From Nocardioides sambongensis (lineage in GTDB: Bacteria; Actinomycetota; Actinomycetes; Propionibacteriales; Nocardioidaceae), in NCBI RefSeq assembly GCF_006494815.1, contig NZ_CP041091.1, positions 868,001 to 932,000 on the forward strand: DNA of 64,000 nt, read 5' to 3'. Position 1 is the stretch's first letter; each line of letters opens with the position of its first letter. The notes under the pieces were generated by a model. That model worked only from the letters and a program-made list of their open reading frames with translations, ran no database searches and was not told the origin of the DNA. This document shows, piece after piece, positions 10,500-19,436 of the stretch. A program made the translations under genes and the position numbers.

Positions 10500-12647
10500 A
10501 TGACCGGACAAACCGACCTCGCCGAGGCCGTCGACGATTTCCCCGACGGCGTCGATGACGCGCCAGCTCATGCGGGTCCGCCTGCGAAGTCCGCCCTCGA
10601 TCAGAAGATCAACGACGTCTTCGGCGGCGCAGTCGTACGCAAGGACTTGGTCAAGGCCGTCAAAGGCAACGCCATCGTGCCCTCGTTCGTCCTGGAGTAC
10701 CTCCTGGGCCAGTACGCCGCTTCAGACGACGAGGCGACGATCCAGTCCGGCATCGAGAGCGTTCGCAAGATCCTCGCGGACCACTACGTCCACCGAAACC
10801 AGGCCGAGCTGATCAAGTCGAACATTCGTGAGAAGGGCCGCTACCGCGTCATCGACAAGGTGCAGGTCCAGCTCAACGAGAAGGACGACACGTACGAGGC
10901 GGAATTCGCCAACCTCGGCATCAAGCAGGTTCTCGTGTCGCCCGCGACCATCAAGGCTCACCCAAAGCTGCTTGTCGGTGGAGTGTGGTGCATCTGTGAC
11001 ATCGAGTACCAGCACAGCGACAACGCTCGCGTCGTTCCGTGGATTCTCGGCTCGATCAAGCCGATCCAGCTCTCCAATTTTGACTTCGATGGGTACGTCA
11101 GCTCGCGCCGGGAGTTCAGCACTGACGAGTGGATCGACCTGCTGATCCAGTCCATCGGCTTCAACCCGGAACTGTTCGGACGCCGCGCCAAGCTCATCCA
11201 GCTCGTGCGGCTCATCCCGTTCGTCGAGCGCAACTACAACCTCGTCGAGCTTGGCCCCAAGGGCACCGGAAAGTCGCACATCTTCTCGGAGTTCTCACCC
11301 CACGGCATGCTGATCTCCGGCGGTGAGGTCACCGTCCCCAAGCTCTTCGTCAACAACTCCAACGGCCGCATCGGACTCGTCGGCTACTGGGACGTCGTCG
11401 CCTTCGACGAGTTCGCCGGCAAGAAGAAGCGCACCGACAAGGCGCTTGTCGACATCATGAAGAACTACATGGCGAACAAGTCTTTCAGCCGCGGCGTCGA
11501 AACCTTGGGCGCAGAGGCGTCGATGGTCTTCGTTGGCAACACGTCGCACAACGTGCCGTACATGCTCAAGCACTCGGATCTGTTCGACGAACTCCCGGAG
11601 AGCTACCACGACTCGGCGTACCTCGATCGTCTGCACTTCTACATCCCCGGCTGGGAAGTCGACACGATCCGCAGCGAAATGTTCTCCGACGGCTACGGGT
11701 TCGTTGTCGACTACATCGCCGAAGTCCTCAAGTCGATGCGCGACGCCGACTACTCCGACCGCTACCAGCAGCACTTCACACTCGGCTCGGACATCTCCAC
11801 CCGCGACCGTGACGGCATCCACAAGACCTTCTCCGGCCTCATGAAGATCATCTACCCCCACGGCGAGGCGACGAAGGATCAGATCGAGGAGATCCTCCGA
11901 TTCGCCGTCGAAGGCCGCAAGCGCGTCAAGGACCAGATCCTGCGAATTGACTCCACGATGGTGGAGGTCAAGTTCGGGTACGCCGACAAGGCCGGCGACT
12001 GGCGCGCCGTCACGACCCTTGAGGAGGACGAGTACCCGGCCTACTACAACCACCGGAGCGGCAGTACCGGTAGCGACATGGCGACGGAGGACGGCTCCGC
12101 CGTCGAGGCAGCGTCGACAGGATCGGCGGTCGACGCAGCGCCGAAGTCCGAGCCGTTGTTCGAGGGGCACCGGGACTTCCAGGAGAACCAGCGTGGCGTC
12201 TCCTATGAGAGCCTGCTGCTGCCGTACCTGCGCGGAGCTACCGACATCAGGATCGTCGACCCCTACATCCGTCTGCCTCACCAAGGACGCAACCTGGTCG
12301 ACCTGCTCGCGCTGGTCGCCTCGGTCAAGGATCCGGCCGACGAGGTCGCCGTCAAGCTCGTCACAAAGGAAGACAAAGGCGACTTCCAGCAGCAGCATCT
12401 CCTCATGCTCAAGGACATCCAGGACGGTGCGGCCTCGTTCGGCATCAAGTTCAACGTCGAGTGGGACGAGACCATCCACGACCGCTCGATCACCACCGAC
12501 AACGGATGGAAGATCCTGCTCGGGCGCGGGCTCGACATTTTCCAGAAGGGCTCGGGGAGCCAGTACGACATGGGCGCGCGGCGCCAGGAGTTCCGTCAGG
12601 TCGTCGCCTTCGGTGTCACGTACATCAAGGAGAGTCAGGGCGCCTGA
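10500..12647 (+). CDS. brxL: BREX AAA+ protein BrxL with a MIT_C-like C-terminus
   Basis: 715 residues, preceded by a strong SD (AGGAGG, 8 bases before the ATG). The AAA+ core has Walker A GPKGTGKSH near residue 252 and Walker B VVAFDEFAGKK near 303. The segment RLHFYIPGW near 380 is typical of BrxL. After a Gly/Ser/Ala-rich linker (about 518-550), the last about 140 residues contain DPYIRLPHQGRN, IHDRSI, DNGWKI and GRGLDIFQ. These are hallmarks of the MIT_C phospholipase-D-like domain, not of the Lon Ser/Lys peptidase that ends many BrxL proteins. BrxL is thought to act as a DNA-associated motor needed for defence. The stop overlaps the sduA ATG by one base, so the two are probably co-translated. 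Confidence 0.9.
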   Translation: MTGQTDLAEAVDDFPDGVDDAPAHAGPPAKSALDQKINDVFGGAVVRKDLVKAVKGNAIVPSFVLEYLLGQYAASDDEATIQSGIESVRKILADHYVHRNQAELIKSNIREKGRYRVIDKVQVQLNEKDDTYEAEFANLGIKQVLVSPATIKAHPKLLVGGVWCICDIEYQHSDNARVVPWILGSIKPIQLSNFDFDGYVSSRREFSTDEWIDLLIQSIGFNPELFGRRAKLIQLVRLIPFVERNYNLVELGPKGTGKSHIFSEFSPHGMLISGGEVTVPKLFVNNSNGRIGLVGYWDVVAFDEFAGKKKRTDKALVDIMKNYMANKSFSRGVETLGAEASMVFVGNTSHNVPYMLKHSDLFDELPESYHDSAYLDRLHFYIPGWEVDTIRSEMFSDGYGFVVDYIAEVLKSMRDADYSDRYQQHFTLGSDISTRDRDGIHKTFSGLMKIIYPHGEATKDQIEEILRFAVEGRKRVKDQILRIDSTMVEVKFGYADKAGDWRAVTTLEEDEYPAYYNHRSGSTGSDMATEDGSAVEAASTGSAVDAAPKSEPLFEGHRDFQENQRGVSYESLLLPYLRGATDIRIVDPYIRLPHQGRNLVDLLALVASVKDPADEVAVKLVTKEDKGDFQQQHLLMLKDIQDGAASFGIKFNVEWDETIHDRSITTDNGWKILLGRGLDIFQKGSGSQYDMGARRQEFRQVVAFGVTYIKESQGA

Positions 12648-13927
12648 TGAGTGTCTTCGGTCCATTTGGTGACCTGCCCGAACCTACAGAGGTCACCTAT
12701 GCCGAAGGTCGTTACACGACTCGGACGTACGCCAGCCGCAGCTTCACGATGCAGTTCGGCCGCGATCAAGGGCAGCCGGCCAGGTATGTCCATCGGGTCT
12801 TCGATGAGGTAGTGACCGAGGACGACGACGAGTGGGAATGGACGAACGACGTGGTGTTCACAACTCCGGGAGGACGCAAGCAACTTGAGTTGCAGGTGGC
12901 CCGCGAAGCAGGTGCTGTGCGGAAGCTCCGTATCCAGAAGGTCCCGACTTCGGGCGACATGACCAGGCTGGAGCCCGTCCTTGAACTCGACCGCGACCAG
13001 GCGACGCGCCTCATCGACATGCTGCGGGCGCTGGACTCGATCCCGATTGAAGGCGAAAGCACGGTCGTCGTGGATGACCAGCTCCTCCGTGATGTGTTCG
13101 CCGACCCCGCTGCGATCGCCAGCGTGTACGCCAACGACCCCGAGCGTTTCCGCGCTTTGATCGAGAGCGATGCCGACGCGAGCGATGTTGTCGCGCTGCA
13201 ACATCGGCGCGTGGTCGCTGCAACGATGCGACTTTGGCTGGAGGACGACGACGCCTTCGCTGCAGCACGCGCCGCAGCAGGAGGCCCGGAGAAGGCTTGG
13301 CAGAAGCTGCTTGAAGAGAACCCGTGGGTGCTCGGAATCGGCCTTGGTGGTCAGCTCTTCACCTCGTGGGAGGCAGGGCAGCTTGAACAGACGGTCGTCG
13401 GGAGGAGCATCAAGGGTGTTGGCAAGCGTGCTGATGCGTTGCTGCGAACGGCAGGCATCGTGCGATCGCTCGCGTTCGCAGAGATCAAGCATCACCAGAC
13501 AACGCTCCTCGGTGAGGAGTACCGCTCTGGCGCTTGGAGCCCGTCGAAGGAGGTCAGCGGCGCGGTTGTCCAAGTCCAGCAGACCGTCCACCTCGCGAGC
13601 CGTGAGCTCGGTGACTACATCCAGGACCAGGCGGACAACGGCGAGTTGCTCAGTACCGGGACGTTTCTCCTCCAGCCGCGCTCCTACGTGATCATCGGTT
13701 CGTTGGCCCAGCTGGCCGGCGACAGCGGTGGGCCGATCCCCGACAAGGTGCGGAGCTTCGAGATCTTCAGGCGGAACCTCCACGAACCCGAGATCATCAC
13801 ATTCGACGAACTCGTCGCCCGGGCCGAGTGGCATGTGGATGCCGCGGCGGCTGCGGCCGACAGCGACCAGGTCCAAGCAGAGCGGGCCTCGGACGATCCT
13901 TGGGGGTCGACGAACGACCCGTGGTAG
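12647..13927 (+). CDS. sduA: Shedu-type immune nuclease SduA (DUF4263)
   Basis: 426 residues. The C-terminal half is the Shedu/DUF4263 PD-(D/E)xK nuclease domain. It starts with KLLEENPWVLG (about residue 220), followed by a catalytic aspartate in GKRADALL (about 260) and the ExK pair in AFAEIKHHQT (about 278). Next is the conserved EVSGAVVQVQQTV helix used for multimer contacts in the family. The N-terminal about 200 residues are a mixed alpha/beta region I cannot assign. Shedu is known as a single-gene anti-phage nuclease; here it is the last gene of a BREX operon, its ATG sharing the A of the brxL TGA. The functional link is inferred from this coupling. Confidence 0.87.
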   Translation: MSVFGPFGDLPEPTEVTYAEGRYTTRTYASRSFTMQFGRDQGQPARYVHRVFDEVVTEDDDEWEWTNDVVFTTPGGRKQLELQVAREAGAVRKLRIQKVPTSGDMTRLEPVLELDRDQATRLIDMLRALDSIPIEGESTVVVDDQLLRDVFADPAAIASVYANDPERFRALIESDADASDVVALQHRRVVAATMRLWLEDDDAFAAARAAAGGPEKAWQKLLEENPWVLGIGLGGQLFTSWEAGQLEQTVVGRSIKGVGKRADALLRTAGIVRSLAFAEIKHHQTTLLGEEYRSGAWSPSKEVSGAVVQVQQTVHLASRELGDYIQDQADNGELLSTGTFLLQPRSYVIIGSLAQLAGDSGGPIPDKVRSFEIFRRNLHEPEIITFDELVARAEWHVDAAAAAADSDQVQAERASDDPWGSTNDPW

Positions 13928-13942
13928 GGCTGGGGGATGCCG

Positions 13943-13948
13943 TATGCT
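13943..13948 (+). promoter_or_regulatory. possible -10 element after sduA
   Basis: TATGCT matches the actinobacterial TANNNT -10 pattern. It ends 8 bases before a GTG at 13957, a spacing that would give a leaderless or nearly leaderless transcript. I see no convincing -35. It may drive the small accessory genes downstream separately from BREX. Confidence 0.3.
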
Positions 13949-13956
13949 TGTGGGCA

Positions 13957-14142
13957 GTGGCAACCCAGCGCTTGCCCGTCTCCGAGCCGATCGGCCCCCG
14001 CGTGGCCTCCGGCGCCGAGGACAAGGTCCACCGGATCGCACTGGTCTATCGCTCTTCCCAATACACCAGGGTCGAGACGCGGGGTCGATCCGGGAAGCAA
14101 TGCCATGACCAAGAACGCCGCTGCCAAGAACGTGATCCGTGA
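13957..14142 (+). CDS. possible small protein, 61 residues
   Basis: Open frame starting VATQRLPVSEPIG, 8 bases after a -10-like TATGCT and without an SD. It ends inside the next gene, overlapping it by 38 bases. Composition is balanced rather than shadow-like (no long Arg/Ser or Pro/Ala runs until the last 15 residues), but no family is recognised and it could be untranslated leader. Low confidence. Confidence 0.25.
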   Translation: MATQRLPVSEPIGPRVASGAEDKVHRIALVYRSSQYTRVETRGRSGKQCHDQERRCQERDP

Positions 14143-14464
14143 CCTGATGCAGCGAGAAGGCCTCTCCTACTCGGAGGCGAAGCGCCGCATCGCCGTACCC
14201 TGCGACCACTACCTGATGGTGGGCGACGACTACGACGGTGGCGTGACGGTTTTCTGTCACACCTGCAGCCTTCCGGCGGATGCGATCAGTGCTTCAGATG
14301 CCGAGCACGTCTACCTTGAGTGCGAGGTGCACTCGCTGAGCGAGGCCAGGCGCACCGGGAACCTGATGGAGTGCATGAATGCGTACCCCATCGGCGACGA
14401 GGGCGACGGCTTCGGCCCCGCACTGATGTCCTGCGAGCCGGAGTATCCCGGCTGGTCCGACTAG
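14105..14464 (+). CDS. hypothetical Cys/His-rich protein
   Basis: 119 residues from the ATG at 14105, with a GGGAAG sequence about 9 bases upstream. An N-terminal helical stretch (LMQREGLSYSEAKRRIA) looks like a small helix-turn-helix or RHH-type segment. Residues 33-77 carry CDHY, CHTC and a later C-x-VH, a spacing that could bind zinc. No transmembrane segment or signal peptide is visible. It sits in the accessory stretch between the BREX-Shedu operon and the core genome; function unknown. A longer in-frame start at 13937 has no SD and a Pro/Ser-rich unnatural N-terminus. Confidence 0.6.
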   Translation: MTKNAAAKNVIRDLMQREGLSYSEAKRRIAVPCDHYLMVGDDYDGGVTVFCHTCSLPADAISASDAEHVYLECEVHSLSEARRTGNLMECMNAYPIGDEGDGFGPALMSCEPEYPGWSD

Positions 14465-14581
14465 GTCGGCCCCTGCCGGATGCCTCGCGCAGCCGGATTC
14501 GACAGTTCATCAGGCAGCTCCGTCGGTCGATTTTGGGCGGTATCCGCGGAAACTGTCGGCGTTGACCGATAGGAATAGTCC

Positions 14582-15202
14582 GTGCCACGTCCTCTCGAAG
14601 CCCCAGCTGTCGCTGTTCGCCTTCGTCGCCTGTGGCTGGGAGAGGTGGTCGGTTCCGCTGCACTTGCCGCGAGTGACCTCCACGATTCTGCCTTGGACGT
14701 CGTGCTTCGGCGCGCTGGATCGACGCTCGTCGTCGTCACGCCCTACGACTTCGGCACGGGCGATCCATTCGCGGGCTCCCTCGGCGACTTCCTGCGAACG
14801 CGAGCCGAGAGAGTGAGTGGCGGCGTCATCACGGACGTGGCATGGGACTTCGATCCGAAGCCGAAAGTCATTCGTCGAGACAAGACCACGGATCTCGACA
14901 TCTACGCGCCCGGGGATCCGTCGCTCCCGGCCTACGCCGCCCTCGCGGGCAGGCTGCGAGATCGGATCCCAGCGACCCCGCCGGCCGCGCGTGAGGCCGT
15001 CGGGGCGCTCCGTTTGGTGGGGGCATCGGCGCACCGGCTCTGGCTCGCCGCGCCCTCTATTGAAGCGCGGGACACGCTTGGGAAGGTTCCTGGGGCGCGT
15101 GCAGCGTTGGTCACCGCCATTCAAGCGGTGCAACGACATGAGGTCCCTCTCTACCGAGTGATCGTCGACCCCTCATATCGAGGAAAGCGGGTCCTGATCT
15201 AG
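14582..15202 (+). CDS. hypothetical protein, 206 residues
   Basis: Starts at GTG 14582 with AGGAA six bases upstream. Soluble alpha/beta-looking protein with a hydrophobic strand STLVVVTPYDFG near residue 50 and LRLVGASAHRLW near 145. I recognise no family and see no catalytic motif. It lies alone between the Cys/His-rich gene and the DUF3846-like gene, on the same strand as the BREX operon. Possible roles in the island are not indicated by sequence. Confidence 0.5.
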   Translation: MPRPLEAPAVAVRLRRLWLGEVVGSAALAASDLHDSALDVVLRRAGSTLVVVTPYDFGTGDPFAGSLGDFLRTRAERVSGGVITDVAWDFDPKPKVIRRDKTTDLDIYAPGDPSLPAYAALAGRLRDRIPATPPAAREAVGALRLVGASAHRLWLAAPSIEARDTLGKVPGARAALVTAIQAVQRHEVPLYRVIVDPSYRGKRVLI

Positions 15203-15261
15203 TAGCTGGCCTCCCACCTGACCCCCACGAACTCACCACCGCAAACAAGAAGGACCAGACC

Positions 15262-15621
15262 ATGAGTATCAAGGCACTACACATCCCGCACGATGAGCGA
15301 CCGGTCGCGGAGGTCGTCGTCAACGAGCGAAATGCGATGAGCTACTACCCCTATGTCCAAGGTGGCCCCGTCGAGGGTGGTTACCTCTCGATCGAGGGCC
15401 TGGACCTGGTCTGCTACGTCAATTCGCGGTATGCGACGCTCGACGAGGAGATGGTCAACTGGCGCGCGACGCAGCTGTTCCAGATGGCCGGGGTCGGGAT
15501 GTTCGGCGGTTCGATCCGTGGCGACGCCCTGCTCGTCCTCGGCGCGGGAGGGGGCGACTACGAGCGGTCCATGCCAGCCGAGTTGATCGCGATCTTCTTG
15601 AGTTCCGATGCAGCTGTCTAG
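15262..15621 (+). CDS. DUF3846-like small protein
   Basis: 119 residues, ATG with an AAGAAGGA SD 6 bases upstream. The layout IKALHIPHDERP, YVQGGPVEG, LVCYVNSRYA, GGSIRGDALLVLG resembles DUF3846, a domain of unknown function common on plasmids, phages and mobile islands: a 'vGG.ie' turn followed by a conserved Asn and a terminal beta strand. Its presence supports the accessory or mobile nature of this stretch. Family assignment is by eye. Confidence 0.55.
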   Translation: MSIKALHIPHDERPVAEVVVNERNAMSYYPYVQGGPVEGGYLSIEGLDLVCYVNSRYATLDEEMVNWRATQLFQMAGVGMFGGSIRGDALLVLGAGGGDYERSMPAELIAIFLSSDAAV

Positions 15622-15712
15622 GCCCGATGGGATTGCAGCGTTGCCAGCCGTGCGCAACACGACTTGCGATGCGTCGCTCTCGACGCGAGATTGATTGGGA
15701 CGCGGGGCACGT

Positions 15713-16579
15713 GTGACCGAGGGCGATTGGGCTGAGCCCACAGACAGGCGGATGAGACTCCGCTACGCAGGGGTCTGCCGAGTCTGCGGCACGGACCTCC
15801 CGGCGAAGGTGGAAGCCGTCTACGAGCGGTCGACCAAGACCGTCCGGTGCACCGAGTGTTCGCCGACTGCCCCGGCTGGTTCGGGACTTTCGCCAGCAGC
15901 GCGGATCTCCTCTGAAGCACCTGAGCTCACTGATTGCGGTGTGGATGTCGGTGCTGCAGGTTCGTCAGCCCGGCGTGAGTACGAGCGGCGCAAGGCCAAG
16001 GACGAGGAGCGACTGCGTCAGAAGTGGGGGAAGCTCGGCGGCATCGCCGTTGCGCTCTCCGACGAGAAGCAGAGCACGAAGGCGTGGGCAACGGGCGCAG
16101 TCGGCGAGGAGCGCCTCGGCGCGCGACTCGACTCACTGGTGTCGGAGTCAATCGCAGTGCTGCATGACCGCCGCATCCCCGGATCGAAGGCCAACATCGA
16201 CCACATCGCAGTCACGACCGCCGGCATCTGGGTGATCGACGCGAAGCGGTACAAGGGTCGCCTGGAGTTGAAGATCGACGGCGGCATCCTTCGGCCGAAG
16301 GTCGAGAAGGTCCTGGTCGGTCGGCGCGACTGCACGAAGCTGGTCGACGGCGTCCTCAAGCAAGTCGACCTGGTGCGCGAGGTTGTCGGCGACATCCCTG
16401 TCATCGGCTCACTCTGCTTCGTTGAAGCTGACTGGCCGCTGATCGGTGGAGCCTTCGCAACCCGTGGCGTGCAGGTGCTTTGGCCCAAGCGGCTCGCCAA
16501 ATTGCTCGTCGAGGCAGCGGGTGCGGTTAACGTGCCGTCCGTACGCGGGACCCTCGCAGCGCACTTCAAGCCTGCGTGA
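15713..16579 (+). CDS. zinc-ribbon NERD-domain nuclease-like protein
   Basis: 288 residues. An N-terminal treble-clef-like ribbon is formed by CRVCG and CTEC (about residues 22-48). A charged linker (about 80-105) is followed by a NERD domain with GAVGEERL (Glu), NIDHIAVT (Asp) and IDAKRYKG (Asp/Lys), the PD-(D/E)xK-like residues of the family. NERD proteins are often linked to DNA processing and occur in defence islands; its role here is inferred only. GTG at 15713 is chosen; TTG 15695 and ATG 15752 are in-frame alternatives, none with a strong SD. Confidence 0.75.
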   Translation: MTEGDWAEPTDRRMRLRYAGVCRVCGTDLPAKVEAVYERSTKTVRCTECSPTAPAGSGLSPAARISSEAPELTDCGVDVGAAGSSARREYERRKAKDEERLRQKWGKLGGIAVALSDEKQSTKAWATGAVGEERLGARLDSLVSESIAVLHDRRIPGSKANIDHIAVTTAGIWVIDAKRYKGRLELKIDGGILRPKVEKVLVGRRDCTKLVDGVLKQVDLVREVVGDIPVIGSLCFVEADWPLIGGAFATRGVQVLWPKRLAKLLVEAAGAVNVPSVRGTLAAHFKPA

Positions 16580-16722
16580 CTTCGACAGGCTCGGCGGACA
16601 CGAAGTCGATCCGGGCACCGATGGGCGGCATCGTGGGACTTCGTCGCAAGAGCCATGCGAGTAGTCGTTCGGGGCGGCTGACCGGGTAGCCTCGTCGGTA
16701 GGTGACATTCACGGCGCCCTCC

Positions 16723-17727
16723 TCAGAATCCGGGCGCGGGTTGCGCTGGCCCGGCCTGGGCAGCAGACCGGCGGGCGATGAAATCGGCCGCGCTCTCCAG
16801 GCCGCGCTCGGAGGGACGGTTCGCTGCCTCCCACTCGCGTGGGTGCATGCCCGTCTGGACTGCGGCGGCGACGAGGTTGGCGAGGGCGTAGGGCTTGTCC
16901 TGGGGCACCTGGTCGAGAGCGCACCACGCCAGGGCGCCGTGGCCGCTGAGCCAGCTCGCGAAGCCGAGCAGAGACGCGGGAGCGGCTCGGACTTCGTCGG
17001 GTGCCCGCTGGGTCATGTCGGTCCAGAGCGAGACGTGGGAAGCGGCGTTGCCTCGGTTCATGTCAAGCCAGAGCCGGTCCCGGGTCGGGATGGATTCGAC
17101 GGCGACGAGCAGGCGGGCCGTGTCGGTGTCCGAGAGTCGCACGCCGTCACGGTGGAACCGTGCCATTCGGCCGAACGCCCAGCTCCCCTCCAGCTTGGCG
17201 GTGCTTTCGCGCGCCTCCTGGCGAGTCTCGGGTAGGAGGCGCGCGACCGGCTCGCGGTCGCCGACGAGGGACGACGCGAGTGAGTCCCGGTTGGCGGCCG
17301 GCTGGGCTCGGCCGGAGAGGACGGTCGCAGCCGCCACACGCTCCCGGGCGGCCTCGGTCTGGAGGCCCATGTCACCGCTGTCGAGGTCGGCCCATCGGGT
17401 CTCGTCGGCCCACAGCGTCACACGGGTGTCGATACCGATGGCGTCGAACCGTGCTGCGAACTCGTGACCGACGTCGGTGGCCGTCTCCCGGTCCGCGGTG
17501 AGGCAGGCGATGGCGAGGCTGGAGCCGGGCTGTGCGTGGCGGCTGTAGGCGTCGCGGAGGGAACTCCAAACGCCCTCGCGATCACCGGGAGTCGTCGGCA
17601 GGTCGACGCGAGCCGCGGGTAGCTCGGGACTCATCGGCAGGAAGACGAGTGACTCCTGTGGCTTGAAGCCGAGTAGGTGCGGGATGACGGCGATCAGTTC
17701 GTCGGGGGAGCGGACGGAGAGTGTCAT
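16723..17727 (-). CDS. DUF4192 domain protein
   Basis: 334 residues starting MTLSVRSPDELIAVIPHLLGF, the typical opening of actinobacterial DUF4192 proteins; a longer upstream extension is not supported. Conserved blocks include ALANLVAAAVQTG (about 275) and GALAWCALDQVP. Function is unknown in the family. It is the first gene on the core side of the island, divergently placed after the glnA terminator. The 143 bases between the NERD gene and its end (16580-16722) show nothing beyond a weak 7-bp inverted repeat. Confidence 0.8.
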   Translation of the reverse strand: MTLSVRSPDELIAVIPHLLGFKPQESLVFLPMSPELPAARVDLPTTPGDREGVWSSLRDAYSRHAQPGSSLAIACLTADRETATDVGHEFAARFDAIGIDTRVTLWADETRWADLDSGDMGLQTEAARERVAAATVLSGRAQPAANRDSLASSLVGDREPVARLLPETRQEARESTAKLEGSWAFGRMARFHRDGVRLSDTDTARLLVAVESIPTRDRLWLDMNRGNAASHVSLWTDMTQRAPDEVRAAPASLLGFASWLSGHGALAWCALDQVPQDKPYALANLVAAAVQTGMHPREWEAANRPSERGLESAADFIARRSAAQAGPAQPAPGF

Positions 17728-17800
17728 ACCCGCTAGGTGTGACACCTCGACCAGTGCTGGGCGGCCCGAGTCTGGGGCCGCACTGGGGCCGCAGAACAAC

Positions 17801-17863
17801 GAAAAACGGCCCCTGACGCTGGAAGACGCCGAAAGACGTTTTCCCAGGTCAGGGGCCGTTTTC
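17801..17863 (-). terminator. rho-independent terminator of glnA
   Basis: Perfect 15-bp arms AAAACGGCCCCTGAC (17803-17817) and GTCAGGGGCCGTTTT (17848-17862) enclose a 30-base region that itself pairs imperfectly. Read on the minus strand the second arm is followed by a T-run (TTTTTCGTTGTT). It lies 34 bases past the glnA stop and also separates glnA from the DUF4192 gene. Confidence 0.85.
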
Positions 17864-17896
17864 GGCCACTACTGGCAGAGGGCGAAAACCCTCAAA

Positions 17897-19318
17897 TCAG
17901 ATGTCGTAGTAGAGCTCGAACTCGTGCGGGTGCGGCCGCAGCTGCACCGGGGCGATCTCGTTCTCCCGCTTGTACGAGATCCAGGTCTCGATCAGGTCGG
18001 GGGTGAACACGTTGCCCGCGGTGAGGAACTCGTGGTCGTCCTCCAGGGCGTCGAGCACGGCGCCGAGGCTGGTCGGCACCTGGTCGATCTCGGCCATCTC
18101 GTCCGGCGGGAGCTCGTAGATGTCCTTGTCGATCGGCGCTGCCGGCTCGATCTTGTTCTGGACACCGTCGAGGCCGGCGAGCATCAGGGCGGAGAAGGCG
18201 AGGTAGGGGTTCGCCGACGGGTCGGGGAACCGGGTCTCGACCCGCTTGGCCTTGGGGTTGGTGCCGGTGATCGGGATGCGCACCGAGGCGGAGCGGTTGC
18301 GCGAGGAGTAGACCAGCGAGATCGGGGCCTCGTAGCCGGGGACCAGGCGGTGGTAGGAGTTCACCGTCGGGTTGGTGAACGCCAGCACGGCCGGGGCGTG
18401 CTTGAGGATGCCGCCGATGTACCAGCGGGCCATGTCGGAGAGGCCGCCGTAGCCGGTCTCGTCGTAGAAGAGCGGCGAGCCGTCCTTCCACAGCGACTGG
18501 TGCACGTGCATGCCCGAGCCGTTGTCACCGAAGATGGGCTTCGGCATGAAGGTGACCGACTTGCCCTGCTCCCACGCGGTGTTCTTGATGAGGTACTTGA
18601 ACTTCATCACGTCGTCCGCGGCGCGCAGCAGCGTGTCGAACTTGTAGTTGATCTCGGCCTGGCCGGCGGTGCCGACCTCGTGGTGCGCGCGCTCGACCTG
18701 CAGGCCGCAGGCCTCGAGGTTCTTGACCATGTCGGCGCGCAGGTCGCTGTAGTGGTCGTAGGGCTCGACGGGGAAGTAACCACCCTTGAGCCGGGTCTTG
18801 TAACCCTTGTTCTCCTCGTCGGCCTTGCCCGAGTTCCACCAGCCCTCGACGGAGTCGATGTGGTAGAAGCCCTCGTTCACGTCGGTCGAGTAACGGACGT
18901 TGTCGAAGATGTAGAACTCGGCCTCGGGCGCGAAGAACGCGGTGTCCGCGATGCCGGTGCTCGCCAGGTACGCCAGCGCCTTCTTCGCGATGTTGCGCGG
19001 GTCGCGGGAGTAGGGCTCACCGGTGATCGGGTCGTGGATGAAGAAGTTGACGTTCAGCGTCTTCGACTTGCGGAACGGGTCGATGTACGCCGTGGTCGGG
19101 TCGGGGAAGAGCGACATGTCCGACTCGTTGATCGCCTGGAAACCACGGATCGAGGAGCCGTCGAAACCGAGGCCGTCCTCGAAGACCGACTGGTCGAAGG
19201 ACGACACCGGGACGGTGAAGTGCTGCATGACGCCGGGCAGGTCGCAGAAACGGACGTCGACCATCTCGACACCCTCATCGGCGATGAACTTGAGCAGTTC
19301 TTCGCTGTTGTTGAACAT
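17897..19318 (-). CDS. glnA: glutamine synthetase type I (GlnA)
   Basis: 473 residues, full length. It condenses glutamate and ammonia with ATP, the main nitrogen-assimilation step. Visible motifs are FDGSSIRGF near residue 50, [11 protein letters not shown] (metal-binding Glu) near 130, GSGMHVHQS near 265 and NRSASVRIP. The adenylylation site is in [10 protein letters not shown] with Tyr near 401, so GlnE-type control is expected (class I-beta). A strong SD (AAGGAGG) precedes the ATG, and a tandem GlnR box lies about 120-156 bases upstream. It is monocistronic, ended by a strong hairpin. Confidence 0.97.
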   Translation of the reverse strand: MFNNSEELLKFIADEGVEMVDVRFCDLPGVMQHFTVPVSSFDQSVFEDGLGFDGSSIRGFQAINESDMSLFPDPTTAYIDPFRKSKTLNVNFFIHDPITGEPYSRDPRNIAKKALAYLASTGIADTAFFAPEAEFYIFDNVRYSTDVNEGFYHIDSVEGWWNSGKADEENKGYKTRLKGGYFPVEPYDHYSDLRADMVKNLEACGLQVERAHHEVGTAGQAEINYKFDTLLRAADDVMKFKYLIKNTAWEQGKSVTFMPKPIFGDNGSGMHVHQSLWKDGSPLFYDETGYGGLSDMARWYIGGILKHAPAVLAFTNPTVNSYHRLVPGYEAPISLVYSSRNRSASVRIPITGTNPKAKRVETRFPDPSANPYLAFSALMLAGLDGVQNKIEPAAPIDKDIYELPPDEMAEIDQVPTSLGAVLDALEDDHEFLTAGNVFTPDLIETWISYKRENEIAPVQLRPHPHEFELYYDI

Positions 19319-19436
19319 TCGTTCCTCCTTGGCTGGCTACTCGGGTGCCAGCCACCAGTCAGACCAGGTGATCGTTCGCGGCGGGGAGTGACGCTCCACT
19401 GCGCCGTACCGCTGGCCCGAACCTACCGAACGAGCA

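Noticed and set aside
1..16722. Integrase, transposase or tRNA marking how the defence island entered
   Set aside because: None is visible within the window; the left boundary lies outside it, so transfer is suggested only by gene content and composition.
17801..17863. Inverted repeat at the boundary of the defence island as an attachment site or insertion-sequence end
   Set aside because: It has one stem, a T-run on the glnA side and no duplicate copy or recombinase nearby, so a terminator explains it.
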